A stretch of DNA of 64,000 bases from Edaphobacter sp. 12200R-103 (GTDB taxonomy: Bacteria > Acidobacteriota > Terriglobia > Terriglobales > Acidobacteriaceae). Shown here piece after piece: positions 18,130-26,498 of the stretch. The notes under the pieces are model-generated. The model saw only the letters and a program-made list of their open reading frames with translations, searched no databases and was not told where the DNA came from. The stretch is from positions 744,001 through 808,000 of the forward strand of contig NZ_CP048114.1 of assembly GCF_010093025.1 (NCBI RefSeq). Reading direction: 5' to 3'. How positions within the stretch are numbered: the first letter of the stretch is position 1; every line of letters begins with the position of its first letter. Made by a program: the position numbers and the translations under genes.

Positions 18130-19767
18130 TCAGTTTTGATTGCGGCGGAGTTCTTCTGAGAGCAGAATGGCGTCTGCGATCTCGCGCATGGATTTCCTGC
18201 GTTGACGGCTCTCGCGATGCATCATCTGATAGGCGTCATCTTCGCTGAGAGAGAGGTCTCGTTGTAATACGCTCTTGGCGCGGTCAACGGCTTTTCGCGT
18301 CTCGAGTCTGTTCGCTAGTTGAGAATTTTCCGTTTCCAGGCGTGCGCGTTCGATCTCGGCTCCGACAAGATAACCCAAGGTGGAGAGCAGGCGTACTTCA
18401 TGGGTGGAGTGCTTGTAAGAGAGCCTGTGTTGCAAGTTGATGACTCCTACGACTCGGTTTGCGCAGATGATGGGGCTGCAGAGCATCGCTTCAAAGTGAT
18501 CTTCCGGGATGTTTTTGAATGCTTTGAAACGAGGATCGTTGGATGCTCCGGAGGCGAGCGCTACGGGCTGGCGATATTTCGCGACCCAGCCGGTGACACC
18601 CTGCCCAATCTGTATCCCGACATGATCGACCAGATCGGCATGAGGATTCTTCGAGGCGCGCATCACCAGGTTGTCGTTTTCGAGGACGTAGATAAAGCAG
18701 GAATCGCAGGGAATGACGCCGGAGATAAAAGACACGATACGATCGAGCACAAGGTGCAGGGAATCGGCTGCTGCGATACGGCTGCTGATCTCGTGCAGAA
18801 AATCGATCTCCTGCAAACCGTCGCGGAAGCCTGCCATCGTAGGTGTAGAAAGTGCTACGCGGCGCACTGCCTGCGGCGTGTTCTCCTCTTCAGGGACTGC
18901 CGTATAGACCCCTTCGATCTTCCGATTTCGTTTTTCAGCCAGCAAACGACTTGCATACTGCGCTGCTTCGTTGACGAGAAATCCCATCTTTGGCCGCGAT
19001 GGCTCAAAGTCTGGCTGGATGCCATAGTGCGCCAGCTCTTCGGAGGTGGTTGGCCCGATGGACAGAACCACGTTGGACTGCAGACATGCCCTCAGTGAAT
19101 CGACGACGCCCATCTGTTCCGCGACGTTGAACAGGTGAATGACCTGCACAGCGGTCATGAACAGGATGACGTCGATCATGCCGTTGATGACAGCAGAGAC
19201 GGCATCTCGCAAAGGCTGCAGGTCTTCCGGAAGTGCCCACTGGTATACAGGAACTTTCAATAGCGTGTCGCAGCAGCCGCTCAGTTCTGCAAGGAACTCG
19301 GGGTTGGATGCACCATACTCCTGGATGGCCACTCGCATGCCGGCAAGGTTTTCGCCAAGTGTTTCGCGAATAGCCCGCATCAGCTCCCGCCATGTGCTTG
19401 GTTCCTCAGAGATGACATGCACGGGAACCTTAAGCTCTCGGAGTGCGGTGGCTGGCTTTGCTCCTCTTGCAGCGATCTTGACCTTACGAAGAGCTCCAAT
19501 GAACTCTTCTCGATCAAACTGTTGCTCGACGATGTCGAGCATTGCTCGGACGCCAACCCCTGTGAGAAATACGACGAGGTCAAAATCGCCGCGAAGAAGA
19601 CCTCGAGCAAACTCCAGTGTCTCCTCGTTTGACTCAAGTCCAACCTCTCGCATGGAGGGTACGACGAAGGCTTCGCCGCCATAGGTGCGGATTAACTTTT
19701 CCACCTCCCTGGCCCTACGGGACTCCAGCGAGAGTATACGGAGTCCTTTGAAGCTTGCGTGTGCCAC
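18130..19767 (-). CDS. HemD-like/GAF/ANTAR regulator, probable antiterminator of nitrate assimilation
   Basis: This 545-residue protein joins three modules: a uroporphyrinogen-III-synthase-like fold (about 1-265), a GAF sensor domain (about 325-475, with GVTGWVAK and CSPII) and a C-terminal ANTAR RNA-binding domain (about 480-540, ending in KSMREIADAIL). ANTAR proteins bind paired stem-loops in mRNA leaders and prevent termination; NasR of Klebsiella does so for nitrate genes. HemD-like domains act as nitrite-pathway sensors in actinobacterial NnaR. The gene lies next to a nitrate operon with a long leader, so control of that operon is a reasonable inference. The start is GTG at 19765-19767 with GGAGGAACAAG before it. 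A purely biosynthetic HemD role is unlikely with these extra domains. Confidence 0.8.
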   Translation of the reverse strand: MAHASFKGLRILSLESRRAREVEKLIRTYGGEAFVVPSMREVGLESNEETLEFARGLLRGDFDLVVFLTGVGVRAMLDIVEQQFDREEFIGALRKVKIAARGAKPATALRELKVPVHVISEEPSTWRELMRAIRETLGENLAGMRVAIQEYGASNPEFLAELSGCCDTLLKVPVYQWALPEDLQPLRDAVSAVINGMIDVILFMTAVQVIHLFNVAEQMGVVDSLRACLQSNVVLSIGPTTSEELAHYGIQPDFEPSRPKMGFLVNEAAQYASRLLAEKRNRKIEGVYTAVPEEENTPQAVRRVALSTPTMAGFRDGLQEIDFLHEISSRIAAADSLHLVLDRIVSFISGVIPCDSCFIYVLENDNLVMRASKNPHADLVDHVGIQIGQGVTGWVAKYRQPVALASGASNDPRFKAFKNIPEDHFEAMLCSPIICANRVVGVINLQHRLSYKHSTHEVRLLSTLGYLVGAEIERARLETENSQLANRLETRKAVDRAKSVLQRDLSLSEDDAYQMMHRESRQRRKSMREIADAILLSEELRRNQN

Positions 19768-19922
19768 CTTGTTCCTCCATTTTGTTCAATCGCTGGTGTT
19801 GTCCCTTGCAGGAGCAGCAATACCTTGCGGAATGTGTTTTAAAGTGGAGATGAATCCGATTGTACTGTGCAGTGAGGACGGCGCAAAATGCGCTGTCCTC
19901 ACATACGCAGATGCTATCTCAA

Positions 19923-20756
19923 TCAGAAAGTGAGCCGTCCGGTAAGAATAAGATTGTGATTGTAGCTATGGTAATGCGAGGTGGCGATCTGTATGCCTGA
20001 GCCGAAGACCAGTCCCAGCCGGCTACCAGGATCTGGACGAAGGCGGATTTTGCTGACTATAACTCCCGGTGTCACAAAGACCTGGCTCCTTCCGTCGTTT
20101 GCTCCGCCGCGGAAGTAGCTTGCGTTGGCTTCAATCTCCGGCCAGAAATATTTTCCGAGTTTGTACTGAGCTACGCTATTCCAGAGAATCGTCCGTCCGA
20201 TGGTGGAGGAAGAACTCGTAGGAAGTACGGCTCCGAGGCCTGATTGCACGGCCAGGTTGCCGAAACCCTTGCCTCCAATGAATGTAGGTGTGACGGTAGA
20301 AACCGCGGCGCCGTTCTTATAGCTGCCGGTGGGTACAGAGAATGCCACCTGAACGGCAGTTGAATAGTTTCCACCTTCTGCAGTTGCAAACATACGATAT
20401 TTGGCCGTTACGGAGAAATCGCTGGTGCCGTCCCGCACTGTCGCGGAGTTGTGTTCAAGATAGGCGGGGAGGTTGATGTCAATCTCTGTGCGTGCGAAGG
20501 GAATCAGGTTTACGCCTTTGCCTCCTCCGTAGTTCCAGGTTTCCGCATGATTTGAGGTGTACTGGTGCATGAAATCAACACGAGCCAGCTGAACGATGAC
20601 GGCCGATGGAGAAAATACGGGAACGACCCATGCCGGCTGGCGCGCCGAAGTGGATCGTACCCGGCTCTCCCATGCCTTAAAGAATTCCGATTGTGCGAGA
20701 ACGATAGTGCTGCTGAACCACAAGAGGCTTGTGAGAATAATGCTGTGTCGGAACAT
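19923..20756 (-). CDS. Predicted outer-membrane beta-barrel protein
   Basis: The 277-residue product begins MFRHSIILTSLLWFSSTIVLAQ, a clear Sec signal peptide, after an excellent AGGAGGAAAGA ribosome site. The rest is rich in amphipathic strands and ends in LTGRLTF, with a terminal Phe as in outer-membrane barrels. It resembles the transporter/MetA-type barrels found in hydrocarbon and phenol gene clusters, but I would not assign a substrate. It is divergent from the nitrate operon and upstream of the HemD/GAF/ANTAR gene on the same strand (155-base gap), so it may help nitrate or nitrite cross the outer membrane. That is a guess from position only. Confidence 0.68.
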   Translation of the reverse strand: MFRHSIILTSLLWFSSTIVLAQSEFFKAWESRVRSTSARQPAWVVPVFSPSAVIVQLARVDFMHQYTSNHAETWNYGGGKGVNLIPFARTEIDINLPAYLEHNSATVRDGTSDFSVTAKYRMFATAEGGNYSTAVQVAFSVPTGSYKNGAAVSTVTPTFIGGKGFGNLAVQSGLGAVLPTSSSSTIGRTILWNSVAQYKLGKYFWPEIEANASYFRGGANDGRSQVFVTPGVIVSKIRLRPDPGSRLGLVFGSGIQIATSHYHSYNHNLILTGRLTF

Positions 20757-21290
20757 TCTTTCCTCCTGAGATGGCGAGACGGTATCCCTTCGCAGCATTC
20801 ATCGCTTGAGCTGGCTGCGGTTGCGCGTAGTCCAGAGCGCCAGCAAGCGCTACAGCTGGTAAAAGGGACAGGTTCAGGGGGCAGAGCGGTCGTCCACAGA
20901 AGGTGGTAGCCGAAGCACTTGCCACGTCCTATGGCACGTCAAGGTGCCAAATTGTTGAGAGAAGATAACGTATCGTGGCACGGCCTGACGATTCCGGCAA
21001 GCCCGATTTCACAGTCCATCAAGTTTTGCTTGCATGGTCTGCTGTTTATCGCTACTATCAGTGCAACGCCCCCTGATGGCGTTCTTAGTTGCGGCCCGCA
21101 CCTCCTGATGTGCGAAGCTGCTTATAACTCCAAAATTATTTCCAGAGCTCCTTGAAGAGCACGATCGTGACTCGCGGTGTTTACTGCGATGTCTCTCGAA
21201 TCTATGCGCCTGACTCCGTTTATGTGGCGCGGCTCAACTGTTCAGACGGGCACCATGCCCAAACCAACAGGCAATGCAAGGAGCATCGTT
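20757..21290 (+). promoter_or_regulatory. Long divergent region and leader of the nitrate-assimilation operon
   Basis: This 534-base gap has no convincing gene. Several hairpins occur. TTGCCA-N7-TGGCA and TGGCAC-GTCAAG-GTGCCA (about 20919-20948) share the TGGCA arm and so exclude each other. A 10-bp imperfect stem occurs near 21014-21038. Two tandem stems (21065-21083, 21097-21114) have very similar loops. A leader rich in alternative stems beside an ANTAR protein gene fits regulation by antitermination, but I see no clear T-tract terminator and no exact dual hexaloop with A at 1 and G at 4. Confidence 0.45.
21065..21114 (+). promoter_or_regulatory. Tandem stem-loops with shared CCTGATG apex in the nitrate operon leader
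   Basis: Stem 1 is AACGCC/GGCGTT with loop CCCTGAT; stem 2 is CGCAC/GTGCG with loop CTCCTGAT. Both have CCTGAT against the 3' arm and are 13 bases apart. They lie about 180 bases before the nitrite reductase ATG and are a candidate binding site for the ANTAR protein. Confidence 0.4.
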
Positions 21291-23072
21291 ATGGGCACCA
21301 TTGCTGCACCCCAATCAGGGGAATTTACTTCAGAGCAGAAGCATTATCTGCAGGGCTTTTTTGCTGGTGTATGCCAACGCAGCCCAATTCCGTTTGCAGG
21401 TGAGACAGCGGATGGATTGATAACTGCCGATCCCTCTGCGGGCCAACGAAATCTCGCTGTTGCTCCTGCAGAAGAGATGTGGCATAACACGCCTGTCACG
21501 GATCTTGCTCGCGAAGAGCGATGGAAGTATGAACAAGACCCATTCACGATTTGGGAAAAAATGCTGCAGTACAGTCGCCGGAACCAGGCGCCCAGCGAAG
21601 ACGATAAGTTTCGCCTGAAATACTTTGGGCTATTCCATGTTGCCCCGGCACAGGATTCCTTCATGCTCCGTCTGCGAACGCCTGGCGGAAGTCTCTCATC
21701 CCACCAGCTCCGCGGGCTTGCACAGCTCGCGGAGGAGTACGGCTGTGGACGGGCTGACCTTACGACGCGCAGCAATATTCAGCTTCGGGGGTTTCAACCC
21801 CGCGATATCACCCACGTGCTCAACCGTGTCCAGGCACTGGGCCTCACATCGCGCGGATCCGGGGCGGACAACATAAGGAACATCACAGCCTCTCCGCTGA
21901 CAGGGATAGACCCCAACGAACTGATTGACGTTGCACCCTTGGCGGAGGCTATGCAGGCGTACATCACGAACTCTCCGGAGATGTATCAGCTTCCTCGTAA
22001 ATTCAACATTGCTTTTGATAATGGCGGTACGGTGTCGGTGCTGACTGACACAAACGATATTGGCTTCCTTGCTGTGCGCGTTGCCGAGTCGAGTAGTGTG
22101 CCATCGGGCATTTACTTTCGGGTAATGCTCAGCGGAATTACAGGCCATCGGCAGTTTGCCAGCGATTGCGGTCTGCTGCTTCGGCCGGAGGAGGTGGTCG
22201 CAGTAGCGGCTGCTATGGTGCGGGTATTCGTGCGACATGGAGACCGAACAAATCGCAAGAAGGCGCGGCTGAAATATCTCATCGATCAGTGGGGAGTCGA
22301 CCGCTTTCTGGAAGAGACCCAAAAGGTGCTGTCGTTCCCCCTGATTCGGGTACCTCAGTCGGAGTGCGACCCACGCAATGTGGTCGATCGCTCGGCCCAT
22401 ATTGGCATCCATAGACAGGCACAGACCGGGTTGTATTACATCGGTGTAGTGGTTCCTGTAGGCAACCTGCCGGTGCTCCAGATGCGGGCAATTGCAGATG
22501 TGGCGGAACGTTTTGGTTCCGGAGATATGCGACTGACCGTATGGCAGAACCTGATCGTTCCCAATATTCAGGAAAAATATCTACCAGCCGCGATGCGGGC
22601 GATTCAGGATGCAGGGCTCGATTACAGTGCGGGTGCGGTACTGCGGGGGACGGTAGCGTGCACGGGGAATCAGGGATGTCGTTTTGCTGCGGCAAATACG
22701 AAGCTACACGCGGTTGAACTGGCCAGACAGTTGGATGCGCGGTTTCCGATTTTAGATCAGCCGGTAAACCTGCATGTGACCGGCTGCCATCACTCCTGTG
22801 CGCAGCACTATGTTGGCGATATCGGCCTGATGGCAGTGAAGGTTAAAGGGGAAGAAGGCTACCAGGTTGTCGTCGGTGGCGGGGCTGATGGCGATCAGGG
22901 GGTCGGGCGCGAACTATTTCCCGCCGTTCGTGCGAATGAACTTTATCCGCTCCTGGAGGGCCTCTTCTCTGCATATTTCGTCGAGCGTCACTCCGATGAG
23001 ACATTCCTTCACTTCACCCGTCGTCACGAAATCGCAGCACTGCAGACGTTCTGCAACGAGGAGAGAGCATAG
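21291..23072 (+). CDS. Assimilatory siroheme nitrite reductase
   Basis: The 593-residue protein has two ferredoxin-like half-domains and the siroheme-4Fe4S cysteines C457-x5-C463 and C499-x3-C503, with DLTTRSNIQLRGF at about 156-168 and SPLTG after ITA. It reduces nitrite to ammonium in the cytoplasm. The ATG at 21291 follows AAGGAG at an 8-base distance; the frame is open further upstream, but those starts lack a ribosome site. Its N-terminus carries SEQKHYLQGFFAG, a segment also present at the start of the flavoprotein encoded 3 bases downstream, so the two products probably form an NADPH-dependent complex. First gene of a five-gene operon. Confidence 0.88.
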   Translation: MGTIAAPQSGEFTSEQKHYLQGFFAGVCQRSPIPFAGETADGLITADPSAGQRNLAVAPAEEMWHNTPVTDLAREERWKYEQDPFTIWEKMLQYSRRNQAPSEDDKFRLKYFGLFHVAPAQDSFMLRLRTPGGSLSSHQLRGLAQLAEEYGCGRADLTTRSNIQLRGFQPRDITHVLNRVQALGLTSRGSGADNIRNITASPLTGIDPNELIDVAPLAEAMQAYITNSPEMYQLPRKFNIAFDNGGTVSVLTDTNDIGFLAVRVAESSSVPSGIYFRVMLSGITGHRQFASDCGLLLRPEEVVAVAAAMVRVFVRHGDRTNRKKARLKYLIDQWGVDRFLEETQKVLSFPLIRVPQSECDPRNVVDRSAHIGIHRQAQTGLYYIGVVVPVGNLPVLQMRAIADVAERFGSGDMRLTVWQNLIVPNIQEKYLPAAMRAIQDAGLDYSAGAVLRGTVACTGNQGCRFAAANTKLHAVELARQLDARFPILDQPVNLHVTGCHHSCAQHYVGDIGLMAVKVKGEEGYQVVVGGGADGDQGVGRELFPAVRANELYPLLEGLFSAYFVERHSDETFLHFTRRHEIAALQTFCNEERA

Positions 23073-23074
23073 CT

Positions 23075-24850
23075 ATGCAGATGGTTCCTTACATCCCTGA
23101 AGATGCGCCCTTCACTCCGGAGCAGCGAAGCTGGCTCAATGGATTTCTAGCCGGAATGTACTCCAGCGTTCCTGCGGCTGCTCCACCGGCTGACCCCCCT
23201 CGGTCGCTTAAGATCGCGGTGCTTTATGCGTCACAATCCGGAACCGCAGAAGGGCTGGCCCGCAGGTTGGCCAGGGAGCTGAAGGCGAAGGGACACGTTA
23301 CCTCTCTGTCTTCGCTCGAAGGATACGCTTCGGCAACGCTGCTGGGCGAGCGGTACGCCATTATTGTTGGCAGTACGTATGGCGAGGGCGAGGCCCCCGA
23401 TGCTGTGCGGCCTTTCTACGAGCAGCTTTGTCTGGAACATTTCCCGTGCTGTGAGAATCTCTCTTACGCTGTGCTGGCGCTTGGCGACTCAAACTACGAG
23501 CACTTCTGTAAGTTCGGCATCGACCTCGACAACAAGCTCGCATCGTTAGCAGGTACGCGGCTCTGTGAGCGTGCCGACTGCGACGTTGATTATGAGAGCA
23601 CCTTTGAACAGTGGAAGACCTCCCTCTATCGAAGCCTCGATGACATTGTGGCTGCAGGCCCGGCCCGTACTGCGCCATCGACTCATCTTGATGCCGCTCC
23701 GGCTAAGTCAGCCGCGATGAATGCTGCCAGCTATAACCGAGATAATCCTTACAGCGCCCCGCTCATGGAGAAGCGTGCGTTGACGCATGAGATCTCCAGC
23801 AAGCAGACGCTACATCTGGCTTTTGATATCCGCCACGCTAACGTGAGCTATGAGGCGGGCGATGCCTGTGGAGTAATTCCGCAGAATGACATCCGACTAG
23901 TCGAGGATATCCTCCATCATCTGAATTTCAGCGCATCTATAGCCGTGAAGCTTCCGAAGGGTGGAACCGCAACTCTGCTCGACGCCCTGCTGGACCATCT
24001 GCAGATCACTCGCCTGACAAGGAAGATGATTGAGGCTTATGCCACGATCGGTCAGTGCCAGCCACTCTTTGACCTGCTGGCTGCTGAGCGGCAGCAACTG
24101 GAGAAGTATACCTGGGATCGGGGACTAATCGACCTTCTACACGATTACCCCGGTGTCCTTCGCGATCCTGCAGACCTGGTTGCGATGCTGCCACGTCTGA
24201 CGCCGCGGCTCTACTCGATCTCATCCAGTCCGGCAGCTCATCCAGGGGAGATTCACACCACGGTGGCCGTAGTTCGCTATCAGGCGCATAACCGGGAACG
24301 CGGTGGAGTTTGTTCCACACTACTGGCCGATCGTAGAAGCTCCGGTGAAAGGCTTCCGGTCTACATCCATCCGAATAAGCGTTTCCGTCTTCCCGCGGAC
24401 AGTAACGGCCCGATGATCATGATCGGTCCGGGGACCGGGATAGCACCGTTTCGCTCTTTTCTGCATGAGAGGCGCGCACTGAATCATACGGGCAAGAACT
24501 GGCTGTTTTTCGGCGAACGTTCCGCAGCTACGGATTTTCTTTATCGGGATGAGTTGGAAGAGATGCACTCCGATGGGCACCTTACGCGTCTTGACCTTGC
24601 GTTCTCGCGGGATCAGGAACGGAAGATCTACGTGCAGGACAGGATGAAGGAGAAGGGGCGTGAACTCTTTGACTGGCTGGAGCAGGGAGCCAGCGTGTAT
24701 GTCTGCGGTGACGCCTCTCGGATGGCGAAAGATGTTGACGCTGCACTTCACTCGGTTATTGAGAGTCACAGCGGAAGAGGCCCGGATGCCGCAAGCGAAT
24801 ACATGCAGGTTTTGAAAGATCAGCATCGGTATCATCGCGACGTTTACTAG
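23075..24850 (+). CDS. CysJ-like NADPH flavoprotein, electron donor to nitrite reductase
   Basis: This is a diflavin reductase of 591 residues. The FMN domain is at about 50-200 (YASQSGTAEG, STYGEGEAPD, LGDSNYEHF). The FAD domain is at about 225-440 (RLYSISSSP, GGVCSTLL). The NADPH domain follows (GPGTGIAPFRSF, VYVCGDASRMAKDV). It passes electrons from NADPH through FAD and FMN to the siroheme enzyme encoded just upstream; only two bases separate the genes. The N-terminal PEQRSWLNGFLAG matches the tag on its partner. Close relatives are called sulfite reductase alpha subunit, but operon context supports nitrite. Confidence 0.87.
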   Translation: MQMVPYIPEDAPFTPEQRSWLNGFLAGMYSSVPAAAPPADPPRSLKIAVLYASQSGTAEGLARRLARELKAKGHVTSLSSLEGYASATLLGERYAIIVGSTYGEGEAPDAVRPFYEQLCLEHFPCCENLSYAVLALGDSNYEHFCKFGIDLDNKLASLAGTRLCERADCDVDYESTFEQWKTSLYRSLDDIVAAGPARTAPSTHLDAAPAKSAAMNAASYNRDNPYSAPLMEKRALTHEISSKQTLHLAFDIRHANVSYEAGDACGVIPQNDIRLVEDILHHLNFSASIAVKLPKGGTATLLDALLDHLQITRLTRKMIEAYATIGQCQPLFDLLAAERQQLEKYTWDRGLIDLLHDYPGVLRDPADLVAMLPRLTPRLYSISSSPAAHPGEIHTTVAVVRYQAHNRERGGVCSTLLADRRSSGERLPVYIHPNKRFRLPADSNGPMIMIGPGTGIAPFRSFLHERRALNHTGKNWLFFGERSAATDFLYRDELEEMHSDGHLTRLDLAFSRDQERKIYVQDRMKEKGRELFDWLEQGASVYVCGDASRMAKDVDAALHSVIESHSGRGPDAASEYMQVLKDQHRYHRDVY

Positions 24851-24899
24851 ATTGCAGTATCAATCAACATCAATCAGCCGCTCGTGGAGGAATTCGCTA

Positions 24900-26498
24900 A
24901 TGTCACTGCCACTTTACGAACTCGCTACCTCCGATGAGCATTCAGCTATTGTGCGCCTGATCGACGGCAGCGGCCACGATAGCGCGGCAGCATCGATAGA
25001 CAAGGTTGCTCCTTCGTCGCTGATTCCCGGAAGGCTTCCGGAGCCGGGCGAACAATATCGCTTTCACTTTGATATGACGAAGTGTATCGGCTGCCGCTCA
25101 TGTGAAGTAGCGTGCAACGAGCAGAATGGAAACCCCGCCGATCTGCATTGGCGGAGAATTGGTGAGATTGAAGGTGGCGTCTGGCCACACACCGAACGCT
25201 ATTACCTGTCGATGGGGTGCAATCATTGCCTTTCCGCAGACTGCCTTCGAGGCTGTCCCGTAAATGCTTATACAAAAGATCCTCTGACCGGCATTGTTTT
25301 GCATTCGGCAGAGGCGTGCATAGGGTGCCAATACTGTGTGTGGAACTGCCCCTATTCAGTACCGCAGTTCAATGCTGATCGAGGAGTGGTGGGGAAGTGC
25401 GACATGTGCCATGGGCGCCTCACCTCAGGCATGGAGCCTGCCTGCGTCAATTCGTGCCCGGAAAATGCAATTCAGATTGAGATCGTAGACCAGCTCGAGT
25501 GGCGCAGCGATCACGCTGATGCAAATGCTCCGGGGATGCCGAATGCTGGACACACCCTCTCGACCACGCGAATCACGCTGCCCGAAGGCTCCACTGTAAC
25601 CCTCGACCGGGTTGATATCGAAACTCTTCGGCTTGAGCACGCACATTGGTCGCTGGTATGGCTGACGACCCTGATCCAGCTCTCGGTGGGATCGCTGTTT
25701 GTTGCGGTTGTTTCCAGCCGCTTCAACTGCATTGCTCTTACTCTGATCTTCGCGTTGACCGCTTTTGCACTCAATATCTCGGTCTTCCATCTGGGACGAC
25801 CTGCGTACGCCTGGCGTGCGCTCAAGATGTGGCGCCGCTCGTGGCTCTCCCGCGAGGTCCTGCTCTTCGGGCTGTTCTTTCTGTCTCTGGCTGCGCTCAC
25901 ATTGGCAAGCTGGCTCTCTGCGTTTGGGCTGCTGCCACACGGTATCAGTACTCTTGCTGCCTTGCGGTTCGCAACGCCAATGATCGGTATAGCAGGACTG
26001 TTTGCAAGTGCGCGGCTGTATCTTGTGCCAGCCCGTCCTGCCTGGAACACAAATCATACCCCTGTTGACTTTATGCTGAGTGCTCTACTGCTGGGGTGTG
26101 CGGCTTTACCAGCCATCATCTATCTCAGCAACAGCGTGCTATGGCTCAGCCGGCTGACGTTTGTCTCTTCTATGGTAGATAAAGATCTCTATTGGACTCT
26201 TGTTCTGTCAGCTGTCCTGTGGGGAGCTAACCAGGCAATACGCGTGCTAAGGTTGCGAGCGTCGCGAACCTATGAACATCGTGCAAGCTGCGGCCTGCTG
26301 AATACCCACAGCCTGCGGGGAACATTTCTAGTGAGCTTCGCTTTTGTCGGTCTGGCCGTGCTTCTGATGATGATAGGTCTGCCATTCCTTGTCTTGCCCG
26401 CAGCGTTGGCCGGCGTTATTGCGTCACGCTATCTCTTCTTCGTCTCGGTTGTTCCCCTGAATATGGCGCTCACCTTTGTAAGGCAGGTGCACGCATGA
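24900..26498 (+). CDS. DmsB-like 4x[4Fe-4S] protein fused to a DmsC-like membrane anchor
   Basis: The 532-residue product starts at the ATG at 24900 (GTGGAGG, 9 bases before). Residues about 50-220 hold four ferredoxin-type Cys clusters (CIGCRSCEVAC, CNHCLSADCLRGC, CIGCQYCVWNC, CDMCHGR...CVNSC), as in DmsB. From about 255 to the end there are eight or so membrane helices of a DmsC-type quinol anchor. The fusion should draw electrons from the quinol pool and pass them to the molybdoenzyme encoded next, with which it overlaps by 4 bases (ATGA). A DMSO-reductase-type partner in an assimilatory operon is unusual; most use NADH or ferredoxin. Confidence 0.85.
   Translation: MSLPLYELATSDEHSAIVRLIDGSGHDSAAASIDKVAPSSLIPGRLPEPGEQYRFHFDMTKCIGCRSCEVACNEQNGNPADLHWRRIGEIEGGVWPHTERYYLSMGCNHCLSADCLRGCPVNAYTKDPLTGIVLHSAEACIGCQYCVWNCPYSVPQFNADRGVVGKCDMCHGRLTSGMEPACVNSCPENAIQIEIVDQLEWRSDHADANAPGMPNAGHTLSTTRITLPEGSTVTLDRVDIETLRLEHAHWSLVWLTTLIQLSVGSLFVAVVSSRFNCIALTLIFALTAFALNISVFHLGRPAYAWRALKMWRRSWLSREVLLFGLFFLSLAALTLASWLSAFGLLPHGISTLAALRFATPMIGIAGLFASARLYLVPARPAWNTNHTPVDFMLSALLLGCAALPAIIYLSNSVLWLSRLTFVSSMVDKDLYWTLVLSAVLWGANQAIRVLRLRASRTYEHRASCGLLNTHSLRGTFLVSFAFVGLAVLLMMIGLPFLVLPAALAGVIASRYLFFVSVVPLNMALTFVRQVHA

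Noticed and set aside
18130..19767. Heme biosynthesis gene hemD
   Set aside because: The HemD-like module is fused to GAF and ANTAR domains and lies in a nitrate locus with no heme-pathway genes, so a regulatory role is more likely.
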